Shown here: positions 23,713 to 34,917 of the stretch, one piece after another | Layout: each line of letters opens with the position of its first letter | Numbering within the stretch: the first letter of the stretch is position 1 | NCBI RefSeq assembly: GCF_963576675.1 | Contig: NC_088916.1 | Span: forward strand, 82,787,501 to 82,851,500 | Length of the DNA stretch: 64,000 bases | Direction of reading: 5' to 3' | Source: Euphorbia lathyris | Lineage: Eukaryota; Streptophyta; Magnoliopsida; Malpighiales; Euphorbiaceae | Notes under the pieces: model-generated | Seen by the model: the letters and a program-made list of their open reading frames with translations, nothing else | The model's database searches: none | Told to the model about the DNA's origin: nothing | Made by a program: the position numbers and the translations under genes

Positions 23713-24554
23713 ATAAGACACCTAAATCATTTCCATTCCCATCTCTTCAAATTTTATTTTATTTTCTTTTACTATACTATGGAGCCAGACCTATCTACTA
23801 GTTCTCATGATATGAACATGATCATGAGTGAAAAAAAAAGCCAAAATTAATATGAACCTCTCTAGCAGGGATTCCATTGAACTCAAGCTTTTCAGCGTCC
23901 TTCATGGTTATCCATCTCATGCTAATCAGTCCATACTGGATGAAACTAGGGTGCTTGGGAAGAAACCAATCAATCCATCTAAGGTTTCTCATGCAACTTT
24001 TGTCAGAGAAAATTCTCAACTTTTCAAGTTGTCCGTGGTCACAAAAATGCACATCATTTTGTACATGCCCTGGTGAAACAACGACAAGATGTGAATTTAG
24101 GCCATTTTGATGACTATCATCCATATTACCCTTATATTGATTTATCAAATCGTCTTTATCATCCATATTACCCCTATGGTGGTTTATCTTCATCCATAAA
24201 CAAGTGTGTGCCCTAGTATTATCCATTGCATACGTCATCTAATAGTTTTTATCTTCATGGCAGGTTCTCGAGAGAAGGGATGGTGAGTTCCTCACCATCT
24301 TCAATGGATATGAAAATGATTGTGAAAGAAATGAATGCTTTTAGTGGTGGATTATCATATTAATGATTGGAAGAAAATAAAAGTTCTTTATTTGATAATT
24401 TGTAGAGTGCTTCTTCATCCTCATCTATGGCAATAAATGGACAATAAGTTGTTATTGGATGAGTTACTTCCAATGAACAAGTCGATACTTCAAGAGTTGA
24501 TGGGTCTTTTAAACTTTAGTTATGTACTTGTTTTGTTTCAGTTTGCTTTTTTTA

Positions 24555-24970
24555 GGCCTAAACCATACGCAGCCCCCCTAGATTTGACACTTTTGATCCC
24601 TTTCCCTCATGAAGTTAGAGGATGACTTATTTGCCCATTCAACTATTTAAAAATGGTATTAGCAACCCAGGTTTCTATTGTAATGGAAACAATCATGATA
24701 TTTTCTCGTTGCCAGCACTAAGACAAGTTCTCTTGTAAAAATTGCAATAGCTTTAACTCTTTCTAAATGGTCTACATATATGCAGATTGATTCCAATACT
24801 TTCATGAACATTTGTACTAATATTAGAACTTTATCTTGTTCCAGTTATAATGAAAATAGGAGTTGCTATTACAACTTTTAAATAGTTGAGGAGGCAAATA
24901 GGTCTTCCCGTAAATTCAGAGGGAAAATGACCAAAATTGACATGTTCAGAGGGCTGCATATATGCAATAG
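24555..24970. mobile_element. MITE-like element with about 90-bp inverted arms
   Basis: Left arm CGCAGCCCCCCTAGATTTGA ... GCCCATTCAACTATTTAAAA. The right arm is its diverged reverse complement (TTTTAAATAGTTGAGGAGGC ... TTCAGAGGGCTGCATATATG). About 230 bp of unrelated sequence separates the arms. Possibly Mutator-type; target duplication not resolved. Confidence 0.5.
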
Positions 24971-24974
24971 CCAC

Positions 24975-25292
24975 ACATCCCAACTAGGTTGACCAAACGC
25001 AAGCCCCAATCAACCGCAAGTATTATTAAAAAATTAAAGAAGTACAAAGAAAGCATTAATGGAAACCAACATGAGGTACATTGCAAAAATGATAAAAAAT
25101 AAAAGGTTGTCAAAATGAGGGGCTGCAGGCCAACCATATTATATCTGAAGCTGTCATGTGAAAATGTGCGAAGCAGTCTGCAGCCTGGTTGCCATCCCTG
25201 AATATGTGAGTAATCATGAAATTCATATTTGAACAATCCCGCATGCATCGTAGCCATTCTGGACGGACATGCACATTTAAAAATAGTGTCAT
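24975..25292 (-). pseudogene. LINE remnant: RNase H C-terminus and 3' end
   Basis: On the minus strand 25292-25110 reads WLRCMRDCSNMNFMITHIFR then DGNQAADCFAH. This is the final part of the RNase H domain found at the end of plant LINE ORF2 (compare HVFREGNQVADALANYG in the complete LINE at 38030). The aspartate of QAAD is the last active-site residue. The rest of the element is missing. The 3' portion (25110-24975) is LINE-like untranslated sequence. Confidence 0.65.
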
Positions 25293-25299
25293 CTCATAG

Positions 25300-26310
25300 A
25301 AATTAATTGGAATTTTCTTCTATAATTCTGAACATTATATTGCTTAACCAAGCAAAGCCACATTAATCCGAACATATAATTAATTGAGTGATTCTTGGGT
25401 ATCATATTGATTCCGTTTTTAAATACTAATTAACGATATAAAATAGGAGGATACAAGAAAATATATATAATTCACGAATTTTTTTAATGAAACTTGAGAC
25501 TATAAAGAAAAAGACTCTATATCTCAACTAGGTTCATATAGAACCCTTAAAGACAATCAGACCTGAATATTATTAAAGAGGAAAAAGCTTACAATAAAAA
25601 TAAAAGAACAATTGCAAAAAATCAGAAAAAACAACACCAAAACAATTAAGAAAAACAATACTAATTTTATTCCAGCTAATTTTAAAAGCATTGGTTGTAA
25701 TGTCATCATTGCAGTAGTTTTGAAATACAAGCTCTTCTTGCAACAACATACAATAAACTGTAACACTAAACAACAAATAACATATAAACCAAATAAACCA
25801 TTAATTCCTTCCACATTTTGTTTCAATAATTTTATAATATTGCTATTATTTTTTCCTTTCTGAAAATTTTTTGGAAATTTCTGAGAAAGATACCTATTAC
25901 TATTGTTTTGCCTATATTAAATTTCTACATGCTTGAAAATGGAGAAACATATAAATTAATTAGTAAAAGATGCAAAAACCAAAATCAATTCATTATTAAA
26001 GTTTACATTCTCAAAAGAGAGATGCACTTACACTTTGATCTTAAAAAAACAAAAAAACAAAAGGCAATAACGGATTAGAGACAAACATTTGCATCCCCTA
26101 TATTGTCTTGTTTCAACCTTTAACTCTTAGTCTAGCTAGGAAACGGAAATTGAGACCGATAGGAAACACAAAAACGCTAGTAAGGAAAAGTTTCTTGCAA
26201 CAACTGACTTACCCAAACAGGAGATTAATCATTTCACTTTACGTCAGTTCAAAAAAATTAACCAAATATCTTTAAAGTTCATGAGCAATGTTTTTCTGAC
26301 AAAATTCAGG
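25300..26310. other. No gene seen
   Basis: A-rich, low-complexity sequence; frames at 25557-25863 on both strands come from poly-A/T runs. Probably the 3' flank of the VQ gene on the minus strand. Confidence 0.4.
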
Positions 26311-26354
26311 ATGCTATTCATCAGAGAAAGTATCAGAAAGAGATGAAGTCCTAT

Positions 26355-27257
26355 TCATATTCTCCCCAAATTGATTCCCCAAAAACTCAGACTCATTCCA
26401 AAACCTATTATCATATCAGGAGGCAAAGGAGGAAGCTCAACATCATGACAAGGCATCATCATATGAACATTTTGATTCGATTGTATTCCACCAAAATTAG
26501 AGAAATTAGATGAATCAAAATTAGAGTTCTGATGATTAGTGAAGATGAAATCAGAAGGAGGTGCTGATAAGAGATTATTGATTTGTTGAGTTTCATCATC
26601 ATCAGGTGAAATAATGGAGGTAACGGAAGAATCAGGAGGGATATCTGAATTAATAAAATTAGTATCAGCTTTTAAAATTAGCGGAGACTGTGGCTGTGAC
26701 GTCATCATGGCAGAGGCCGGCTCCAGAGTTAGATTATTCCGGGCTGGAGAATCCAGTGGGACCATATGCGAAAATCCCCAATAGGCGGTGGGGATGGAGT
26801 TGGAGTTGTGAAGATCATGCATATAAGCAGAAACGGGAGATTCAGCAGCCGCATGGACTAGTGGAAAGGGCGGTAAGGGTGATAGAGGAGGCGGTAGTGG
26901 GTGTGGGGAAGCGTTCGATGAAGGAAGGGGGATGTGGGTAATGTCCCCCAAGGGAGGAGGTCGGATATGTTCGAGGCCAGAGTGGGAAGGCTTAGGCGGG
27001 TGAATAAGTGGAGGAGCAGAGAAGCTTTGATGGGCAGGAGAGCCGGTGAGCTTCTGGACAACATCCCTAAAATCATTCTTGTTAATATGATAGACCAGTG
27101 ATTGTGATTGATTAAGATTATTATTCAAAATATGAGAATTGTTGGAGGTTGAGATATTTGGTTTTGAGATCTTATGGGATAATTTATTGAGGTTTTTAAG
27201 GTAATGATTTCGAGTGGTAATGGTAGAATCAACAGAGGATTGATATGTTTTATCCAT
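26355..27257 (-). CDS. VQ motif-containing protein (HAIKU1/VQ9-VQ14-like)
   Basis: VQ proteins are small plant nuclear co-regulators that bind WRKY transcription factors through FxxxVQxLTG. The 300-residue frame is intronless, as is common in this family. Seen: NHYLKNLNKLSHKISKP near residues 17-33, the VQ motif FRDVVQKLTGSPA near residues 62-74, then long Pro/Ser-rich and Asn-rich stretches. The N-terminal LNKLSHKISKP block and the PPPLGDI-type segment after the motif fit the HAIKU1 group best; that group acts in seed-size control with WRKY10 in Arabidopsis (family knowledge, not shown here). ATG at 27255-27257 is the first in frame. A TATA-like TATAAATTG lies about 90 bp upstream on the minus strand. 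The last 15 residues look frameshifted: the overlapping frame continues with FWNESEFLGNQFGENMNRTS to a stop at 26314-26316 and looks like the expected acidic tail. Confidence 0.85.
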   Translation of the reverse strand: MDKTYQSSVDSTITTRNHYLKNLNKLSHKISKPNISTSNNSHILNNNLNQSQSLVYHINKNDFRDVVQKLTGSPAHQSFSAPPLIHPPKPSHSGLEHIRPPPLGDITHIPLPSSNASPHPLPPPLSPLPPFPLVHAAAESPVSAYMHDLHNSNSIPTAYWGFSHMVPLDSPARNNLTLEPASAMMTSQPQSPLILKADTNFINSDIPPDSSVTSIISPDDDETQQINNLLSAPPSDFIFTNHQNSNFDSSNFSNFGGIQSNQNVHMMMPCHDVELPPLPPDMIIGFGMSLSFWGINLGRI

Positions 27258-27549
27258 TACTCAACAGCAACAAAGGCTTCTTCTCTGTGGAAGAGAAAAC
27301 TCAAAATGAGAGAAACTAAACCCAACTCATCTCAATTTATATGAACCTTATACTAGCATTGTAGATGGAATTAGAAGTCAAAATGGCTTTTAAAATTTGT
27401 ATGCCCCATTAATTTAGCCAAAATTTGTATAATATATTTTTTATTTTAGAATTTGTTATTTTTAGAACATCATTTGTTGTCACACCAAACATGCCGTTAA
27501 TAAACCTATATATTAATTGATTTATGGAAGGATCTAATACACCCATATA

Positions 27550-27690
27550 TGAAAGATCAAGGGCTCAATGTGTCTAAATGAAAGATCGAGGGCTTAATGC
27601 ACCAAATGGTGAAAGATCAGGGGTTCAATGTGTCTAAATAAAAGATCGAGGGCTTAATGCACCAAACAATTAAAGATCAAGGGCCTCAGG
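27550..27690. repeat. Short tandem repeat, unit about 58 bp
   Basis: About two and a half copies of GAAAGATCAAGGGCTCAATG TGTCTAAAT and GAAAGATCGAGGGCTTAATG CACCAAA. Ends next to GGATGCTTTTTGCC, a sequence often seen at ends of plant inverted-repeat elements; no partner end was found. Confidence 0.6.
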
Positions 27691-28214
27691 ATGCTTTTTG
27701 CCTTTAATAAATTAGTCTAATACGATCAAATGCCATACCTAAAAAATTTGCCAAATTTTTTGGGTTAATCAAATATTTCCAAATTCAAAACTTTATAATT
27801 TGTTCTAAATTGACTCCATCAGTGAAATTCAATGACCATTTTGACTATTAATTCATTTTAGATTTTCAAACAATTCTGGTCAAAATAACCAAATAAATGG
27901 AATGCTTCATTTAAGCAAAGACACTCTTGTCTCACTTTACAATTGGATGGTTATCTCATTTTCTCTTTTCTCTCAATTTAATTTTAAGTGCTTAATATAA
28001 AAACTCCTATTTTATATTATTTCGCCTTGAAATTTAGGGGTTTTAACTTCATATTTATTCAACCATATATACTAACCTTTTGATTTTGTGTTGATAGAAT
28101 GCTTAATATAGTTTGACTTAAAATAAAATGTCTGTAAATTTTAGTGTAGTTATTAGTTGAATAATTATGTTGTATTTATAATTTATATTGAATGTACATG
28201 ATTAGATTTAGGGT

Positions 28215-28670
28215 AATTAATTTATTAGTCCTTATATTTTGACAAAACACACTGTTTAGTCCCGAACGTTTTTCTCGGTGAACTGTTTAGTCCCTAACGT
28301 TTTTCTCAGTGAACTGTTTAGTCCCTGCGGTTAGACTCTCATAAAGATTCTGTTAGGCAATTTCGATTTGCATTCTTCTTTTCGTTTATTTTCTTTTCGT
28401 TTAAACTCTAATGCATCTGAAATCAATTTTGAGTGTTCTTCTTCTTGATTTTCTTCTTAATCATTTACATTCGTAAGCATTGGGTCTGTTCTTTTTCTTG
28501 TTCTCCATACAAATAGCTTATTCTTCTAAATTGGATTACTTCTTATGAAGTTTGAAGGTAAATAGTAAAGGGTAATTTAGTCATTTCTGAAGTCATAAAC
28601 GGTAAAAAATCTAACAAACAGACGGAATGACTAAACATTTCAATGAGAAAAAGGTTAGGAACCTTATGTT
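28215..28670. mobile_element. Degraded inverted-repeat element (MULE/MITE-like)
   Basis: Left: three repeats of ACTGTTTAGTCCC(T/G)AACG with TTTTTCTC(A/G)GTGA. Right: GACTAAACATTTCAATGAGA AAAAGGTTAGG as a diverged reverse complement. Interior holds no gene. Confidence 0.4.
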
Positions 28671-28787
28671 GAAACACCTTTCCACATAATTTTGATTTGA
28701 CAAAATTGTTTAAGTATAATTGAAATACATATTCTAAACACACTAAGTTTAAATGCTTTGATTTATTCTACTAATGTGTTTGTTCAA

Positions 28788-30001
28788 TGTTGAGTTAAAA
28801 TTGTTTATAAGACACAAGAATTAAAAGGCCCAAGCCCAATACGGAAGTCAAGGCCCAAGTCAAACAACTCAGTACAACTCGGCCCGCGTTTGTTAAAACG
28901 TTGTCGCTTTGGACAAAACGCAACTCAGCAAGCGAAGGATCTAGAAGACCTTCGGGAATAACTTCAAGATGAAGCTGCTGAGTAGTCTCGACAAAGCGTA
29001 CAAGACAGCAGCTGGCTAATGAAAACTTCCAGACAAAGTATTTCTACTTTGGGTAAAGTTCAGACGACACAGTATGCTGTCTAGTTGACTTTACCATAAA
29101 AGGAGAGACAGTCTGCTGAGCTGACCGAGGACAGAAGATACACAAATCTGATTGGCCGAGGACTCTGAGCAAGTCAGGATGACAACGACAGGAAGCCATT
29201 TCCCTCCAACGGTTATTTCGAAATTCGAAATGACCGATGCCCAGACGTCTCTATAAATAGGGCCATCAGAAGCTTCATTCAACACAGAACTTGATCAAGC
29301 CATTACGCTGACCAAATTTCTACACAAGTTCTGCAAGCAAGAAGCAAAGCAAATCTTACACTACAATTCATACATTTGTGTAAAAGTCTAGAGTGATTAT
29401 TTCAATCGTCTAAAGTGTCTTAGCAAATCATTGTGTATGACAAAACACTTATCATTTCTAGAGATAGAAAGGAGAGACTGAGTACTCGGTTATAGTACTC
29501 AGCAAGAGATTATGATTGAGTAGAGGTATAGAGGAAGGTACTCTTGTCATACTCAGTTGCTAAGATTGTAAAAGGTTTGAGGCTTTACCTTTAAAGAGCT
29601 CAGTAGAGGATTCGAAATCTCGGAACGTGTTCCGGGGACAGGACGTAGGCTTAGAAGAAGCCGAACCTGGATAAATCTGCTGAGTAAAGTATTTCTTACC
29701 TTTAACTCCTTATATATATTGCTTGCTTGAAATAACCAAAAACTAACCAAGTAAAGAGGTCAAGCTGAGTTGTGCGTGTTGAACATCTGAGCTCAGGAAT
29801 AGACTTTAAGTGCTATCTCCTAACTCAAGCTAAGAAACTGACCTAGTCACCAGTTGACTGAGCCAGTATCTTGCTATTTACTCAGCGCCGCTGTTAAAAC
29901 CTTTTTTCCTTAGAAAAAGAAGTCTGCCCTAATTGCGAAAAAGTTTAAATAGTTCCTAACCCCCCTTGGAACTATACTTGCAACCTTATAAGGGACCAAC
30001 A
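28788..30001 (+). mobile_element. Solo LTR (probably Copia or gypsy), about 1.2 kb
   Basis: Begins TGTTGAGTTAAAATTG and ends AAGGGACCAACA, typical LTR borders. Contains a TATAAATA box at 29252-29259 within CTCTATAAATAGGGCC, then a leader with repeated CTCAG/CTGAG pentamers, and a 3' end (CTTGCAACCTTATAAGGGAC) of the kind that normally precedes a primer site. No partner LTR or internal region is present, hence solo LTR. A target duplication at these exact borders was not found; the immediate flanks carry CAATG on both sides (28785-28789, 30007-30011) with slightly shifted borders. Confidence 0.5.
29252..29259 (+). promoter_or_regulatory. TATA box of solo LTR
   Basis: TATAAATA in a GC-richer context about halfway through the LTR. 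Confidence 0.5.
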
Positions 30002-30033
30002 CCTTACAATGTGTTTTTGAAAATACAAGGACT

Positions 30034-30430
30034 CACTAGTGGAAAAAGTTCCATTTGCATCGCTGCATTTGCATCGGCCGTTTTTAATACGCGATGCAAA
30101 TAGAGCATTTGCATCGGCCCTTTACTAGGGGCCGATGCAATTGTCATTGGGTACCACATTTGCGTCGGCCCTTTAATCGTGGCCGACGCAAATACATTTG
30201 TTATTTGCATCGGCCCCTTTTTAAGGGCCGATGCAAAAGACCGTTCATCTTTTTGCATCGGCCCTTTAACAGGGCCGATGCAAATACTTGAGCTATTTGC
30301 ATCGGCCTTTTCTTAAGGGCTGATGCAAGAAACTATTCATGTATTTGCGTCGGTCCTTTTTATAGGACCGACACAAATACACTTATCATTTGCATCAGCT
30401 TTTTTTAGAAGCTGATGCAAATGCCTTGCT
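30034..30430. mobile_element. CACTA-type terminus with array of TTTGCATCGGCC dyads
   Basis: Starts CACTAGTGGAAAAAGTTCC, a known style of CACTA end. It is followed by eight hairpin units of the form TTTGCATCGGCC-CTTTn-GGCCGATGCAAA spaced about 45 bp apart, i.e. subterminal repeats. No matching 3' end was found downstream in the window, so its true length is unknown; the F-box gene sequence downstream might be cargo or simply neighbouring DNA. Confidence 0.6.
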
Positions 30431-32600
30431 TCACTAAAATAGAATTTGCTTACTACTCATTCAGTCTAATCATCTTCTCCATTACCAAAAAAAAAAGTCT
30501 AATCATCTTCTCCTCAAGCACCAATGTTGACGGTGCTTGAATCGTAAATCTACGTTGAAGCAGCTTCCTTACCTTTCATCTCTCATATTTAGACAAGTAC
30601 AAAGGAGACCAGTAAAGGTAACCTAGACCCATTTATGTTGAAGAAAGCGAAAAGGAAACCTAAGCAAGTGAAGTTCTGATTCTTTGTTTGTTCGAAGTCT
30701 TGGTTCGTGTTCATCTCCACCACACCTCTGCATCAATCTTGTCTCCTCCCTCCTACTCTTCTCTCCAGGACGCATTCTTCCCTCCAACTCTTCGTTTGTC
30801 TCTCTGACATCGGCTGCCTTCCCTCGGTCGATTTCAGTCAGGTAAATTAACCGTTACATTTCATTTGTAATTTTAGGGTTTCTTTTCTGGTTGCTGATAG
30901 AATTGCTGCACATTGTGGGTATAAGTTATACATTTTGTACTTGATGATTGGGGTTTTTCTGAGGTTTAGAGTGTTGGGTTGTTTGTTGTAGACCTCACCA
31001 GGTTCTGTTTCAATCTGTATGATATTATTGAGGAATTGGGATTTTTTGTTCAATTTTAATCAAATTAGATTGATCTGAGTAGTTGTTTGATGAGAGGATT
31101 AGAGAATCCTGTGTGTTGTTAGCTTAATTTCGGCTCATTGATCTTTTTCTGTTGAAGTCTATTTTAAGTAGTTGACTAGGAACGCAAACTAGGGGCATTG
31201 TACTCAACTTGCAGTCTTCTAAGAGACCACAATATTCCTTGGCTTCCTGCAATAGAAATCTAATAAGTCTGCTATAGTTTAATTATTTCTCTTATCTCAT
31301 GTACTAATTATATATTATTAGATATAAGATTATCATTATTTTGTTAATTAATTAACAAGTTCATTCATGTGGCTCTATCTTCAAAATAAGGATCAATGAT
31401 ATATATTGACTTTGTTAAGTGTGATCGAATCCTCGGGATACCTTGATTCTTTACTTAATTAAGTATTTCTGTTTGATTAGACTTGATTGGAACTAGAGGT
31501 GACTCTCAATTCGAGTTATGGTGTTACGTTATCTAATAATATGAAACAAATACAAGAAAAATGATAATTGTGTCAACTGTCTTCGAAAATCTTATTATCG
31601 TATCAGAAATTGTGCCGTCAATTGGATCTTGATTTGAGTTGTTACTAATTGATACCTAGTCTACATGATTTCTGTTGTTTTCTAATTTGATGATACAATC
31701 TTGTTGTTGCATCCTAAGTGATGAAATCTATCATATTTCACATAATTATCTAGACAAGTCCTTGGCTTCCTGCAAACTAGGGGCCTGTTCTTCGTCGTGA
31801 TACATTGACTAAGGGCCTCAATTCATATTGGTGGTCAGACGTCAATATTACTAGTATTGATAATTCTCATTGACTTGTTATTGCCCTTATTTGTAACGTC
31901 TGTTATATAATAGTCCTAGGTGCATATCTATTCTAGTCTGTATGGTGTTCCTAAATTAACTTTCGGTTTGTAAGCTAGGCATAACTTTGAGCTTAATAAT
32001 AGTTTTTTTTTATGCTTAATTCTTTCATGTTACTATAGAAGATGTAGGGGTGTCTGAAACATGGGTTATACTGCTAATAATTGGTCTCTGAATTGCTGCT
32101 AAGACTTCTCACTCAGCAATTTATTAAGGTGAGGATTCCAATTTATTGCACCTTGTGTCCTTGTCATATAGTTATAAAACTGGTTCCAGTTCTGGTTATG
32201 AGTTTTATCATTTTATGACTTTTTGGTTATTTTCCTGATCACTGAGTTGGCCTCATATGTCTCTAGTTTGTTGCTTCACTAATAATAAGAATTTCTGTGG
32301 AAATACAGAAGGAACTAAATATGCCAGCTGCTTTATCAGTAATGGACATGGACTCAGGAAGTCAGCCACATTATCAATAGACGATTTTTATTTGACTGCA
32401 AATGAACATGTATAGTACTTTTAGGAGCTTCTGGAATTTGCTACACTTTTATTTCTTTGTTTGTGAAGCATTTTCATATCGGTTGCATGCTAAACTAAGA
32501 GAAGCAAATCCAGATAATGCGCTCTTGCAGGTTGAAATCAACATTTCTTAAAAGTATAATAAGTATATAAAGTTTCAAAATGTTCATTTCTGATTTTTGT
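30431..32600. other. Mostly non-coding, UTR- or intron-like
   Basis: A pyrimidine-rich block at 30700-30840 ending TCAG|GTAAATTAACC looks like a 5' untranslated exon with a donor site. The following 1.7 kb are intron-like. No protein frame was recognised. Confidence 0.35.
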
Positions 32601-32616
32601 TTTTTTTCTTCTCTAG

Positions 32617-33000
32617 TACCGTGGAAATGCTGGGAGCCATGATCTCCCATTCTCAGTTGAAACACTAACAGCTTTAAGCAATTTGACGAAAGAAGGTATT
32701 CTTCTTCAATCTTATAATTAACGATCTCTCTGTGACTTGCTCTTTTTGAATAGGGTTTAAATCTTTAAGTTTTCGGGTAAAAAGATGAAGCTACCACGAT
32801 ATCCAATGCCAAATGGAAACATCTGAGTTTGTCAAGTCTTTTCCAATGCCAAATGGAACTACAGAATGCAGAAGTTTTCTCGAAGTTAAGAGACGAGAAG
32901 GAACGAGTCAACGGCGAGTTGAAGCTCCTTCTGCCCCTGGGAGGATCTGAATCCAGAAATACTAGCTCTCATACTCATACGAATCTCAATAGAAGAAAGG
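32617..33000 (+). other. Exon-like pieces upstream of the F-box remnant
   Basis: 32617-32695 reads YRGNAGSHDLPFSVETLTAL then SNLTKE between TCTCTAG and G|GTATTC. 32865-32999 reads VFSKLRDEKERVNGELKLLL then PLGGSES. Neither was recognised. They could be 5' exons of the F-box gene or captured pieces. Confidence 0.25.
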
Positions 33001-33221
33001 GTAGGACTGGTTTCCTTGGTCTGCAAAAATTGGTTAGCATGTATTTCCGGACCTTATTGGTGGTCTGAAATCAACATCCAAGATTGGTGCCAGGAAGGAG
33101 ACAGTTCTATTAACGATGTTGATAGGCTGGCGCATAAGCTTATGATGTGCAATAGATGTTCATTTCAGTTGCTCTCTATTTACAAGCTTGGAAATCCTGG
33201 ATTCTTTTATGCTGCTAACTG
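33001..33221 (+). pseudogene. F-box/LRR protein (FBW2/SKIP1-like), exon before the LINE
   Basis: F-box proteins of this group select substrates for SCF ubiquitin ligases. The frame reads VSLVCKNWLACISGPYWWSE then INIQDWC and LAHKLMMCNRCSFQLLS, ending AANW. VCKxWLxxxxGPYxWxEIxI is the C-terminal half of an F-box followed by the linker to leucine-rich repeats. The exon ends AACTG|GTAATT, phase 2. The next exon at 38416 continues in phase (AANW-GTNLKVLKIP). The N-terminal half of the F-box (LP..IL..I) is not visible, and downstream repeats are cut short, so it is more likely a remnant than a working gene. Confidence 0.6.
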
Positions 33222-33659
33222 GTAATTGATTAAAAATGTTTTCCTATGTTTTGTGTTGTTAGAATGTTTAAAAATGGTTCTCCTGACCTCAGATATCTTT
33301 ATAGAGCGTATGACTGTCAAGAAAAATCCATTTGAATTTCAGAGATAGCCAATGAATTGTTCATTTGGTTGAATGTTGAAAAAAAAATAGAACTAGACTA
33401 ATTTTGGGAAATTACTGACTTTCCTTAAGTTTTTTATATTTGAATTAACATTTTTTATTAGAGCCGGTTGATGAAGTGGAGAGGCCTGACTCTCCTGGCA
33501 ACAACAATATTTCTCCCACTCTTTCCTGGGCAGACTAGGCAGAGCAAGAATATGAAATGTTGTACACTGTGACGTCAATTAAAGCACGCAAAGGCGGAAA
33601 ACATGAGGCAGAGAAATCCCGGGCAAAACGGGCCATCAAACCCCCTATTCGTTTTGAAT

Positions 33660-34582
33660 GACAGTTCTGTTCTGGAACCGTAGAGGGCTCCTCAACCCTA
33701 ACACTCAGAGGTACCTTTCTGATTTATATAGGCAACATAAAACCTGATCTTCTTTGTTTAGAAGAACCAATGGTTGATTTTGAGGCAATCCGTCCTTCGT
33801 TTTGGGCCAACATTGGCATGAGACTGATCTCTGTTAATCTGCGTGATAAGCCAACTCTTTGGATTCTTCAAAGGATTGCTATGACTGATGCAATCTCTGT
33901 AATTTTTCAGCATGAACAGTTTGTGGTTTTGCAACAGGATGTGCAGGGCATTAAGCATTATTATGGAATTGTGTATGGCAGTATTTGGGCAAACAGATGT
34001 GTTGACCTCTTTTTGACTCTAAATGCTCTCAAATTGAATTTACAAGGTAGATGGTTGTTAATTGGGGACTTCAATGCAATCCTTGGGGCTCATGAGAAAA
34101 CAGGACGACCTCCGGCTATGAGACCTTGTCGTGACTTCAGGAATTTTATGGATGATGGGGATTGGCTGGATATTCCCTCTACTGGTTGTTTCTTCACTTG
34201 GTGTAATGGGAGAACTGGTGAGGCACTTGTCAATTCTCGGCTTGACAGGGCTTTAGTTTCGGCTGATTTTGCAGAAACTTATAATTCATGCTGTGTGGGA
34301 ATGATGCGACATCACTCGGACCACCACCCCCTTCTGTTCAAATTTTCGACTACTTCTGGTAGGATTTCTCGGTTCAGATTTCAAAAAATGTGGGTTTGTA
34401 ATCCTGAGCTTTTTGGGATAATAAAAAATCATTGGGATGGCCCTGCCCCTGCTCTTCTGCCGGCTCCTTTGTTGTGTCATAAATTACGTGGTCTGAGGAC
34501 TATTTTGAGAAATTGGAATATTAATATTTTTGGTAACTTCAATGCAGATATTCAACATACTATTAAATCTTCAGGAACGTGA
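33660..34582 (+). pseudogene. LINE ORF2 endonuclease domain
   Basis: APE-like endonuclease that nicks target DNA. After a frameshift near 33710 the frame runs 270 codons. It includes LLIGDFNAILGAHEKTGR (the GDFN motif), LDRALVSADF and HHSDHHPLLFKF (SDHH catalytic motif). The N-terminal strand TVLFWNRRGLLNPNTQRYL lies in another phase at 33660-33715. The frame stops at 34582 and is followed by another phase (34635-34964) that carries RRVRWLAEGDGNTRYFQH, the usual linker to the reverse transcriptase. Confidence 0.85.
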
Positions 34583-34917
34583 GTTGGCCTCTCATGAAAA
34601 GTTGGACCTTCACTTGCTTCAGTAAGAAACATATTTGAAAGAAAAAAGACGGGTGCGGTGGCTTGCTGAGGGTGACGGTAATACAAGATACTTTCAACAT
34701 GTCTCTACGATGCGAAAATCGTATATGGGAATTTCTGCCTTAACAATTGATGGGGTTTCTCACACTGACCCAAATATTATTTCTAATCATATTATCTCTT
34801 ACTATGATAACATGTTCGCCAGCACAGGTGGGAATCCGGTGGATTTGTCTCTGGTTTCTGATATGGTTCCTCGAGTTGTGACAGATTTTGAGAACACTTC
34901 TCTAACCGTCTGCCCTG

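Noticed and set aside
23822..24238. 138-codon minus-strand frame and overlapping plus-strand frames
   Set aside because: Both strands look equally protein-like and neither gives a known family; a 42-bp imperfect repeat (TATCATCCATATTACCC at 24115 and 24157) accounts for part of the opening.
28788..30011. CAATG flanks as target duplication of the solo LTR
   Set aside because: Using them would give borders TTGAG...CCTTA without TG/CA ends, so the match may be chance; borders left as TG...CA.
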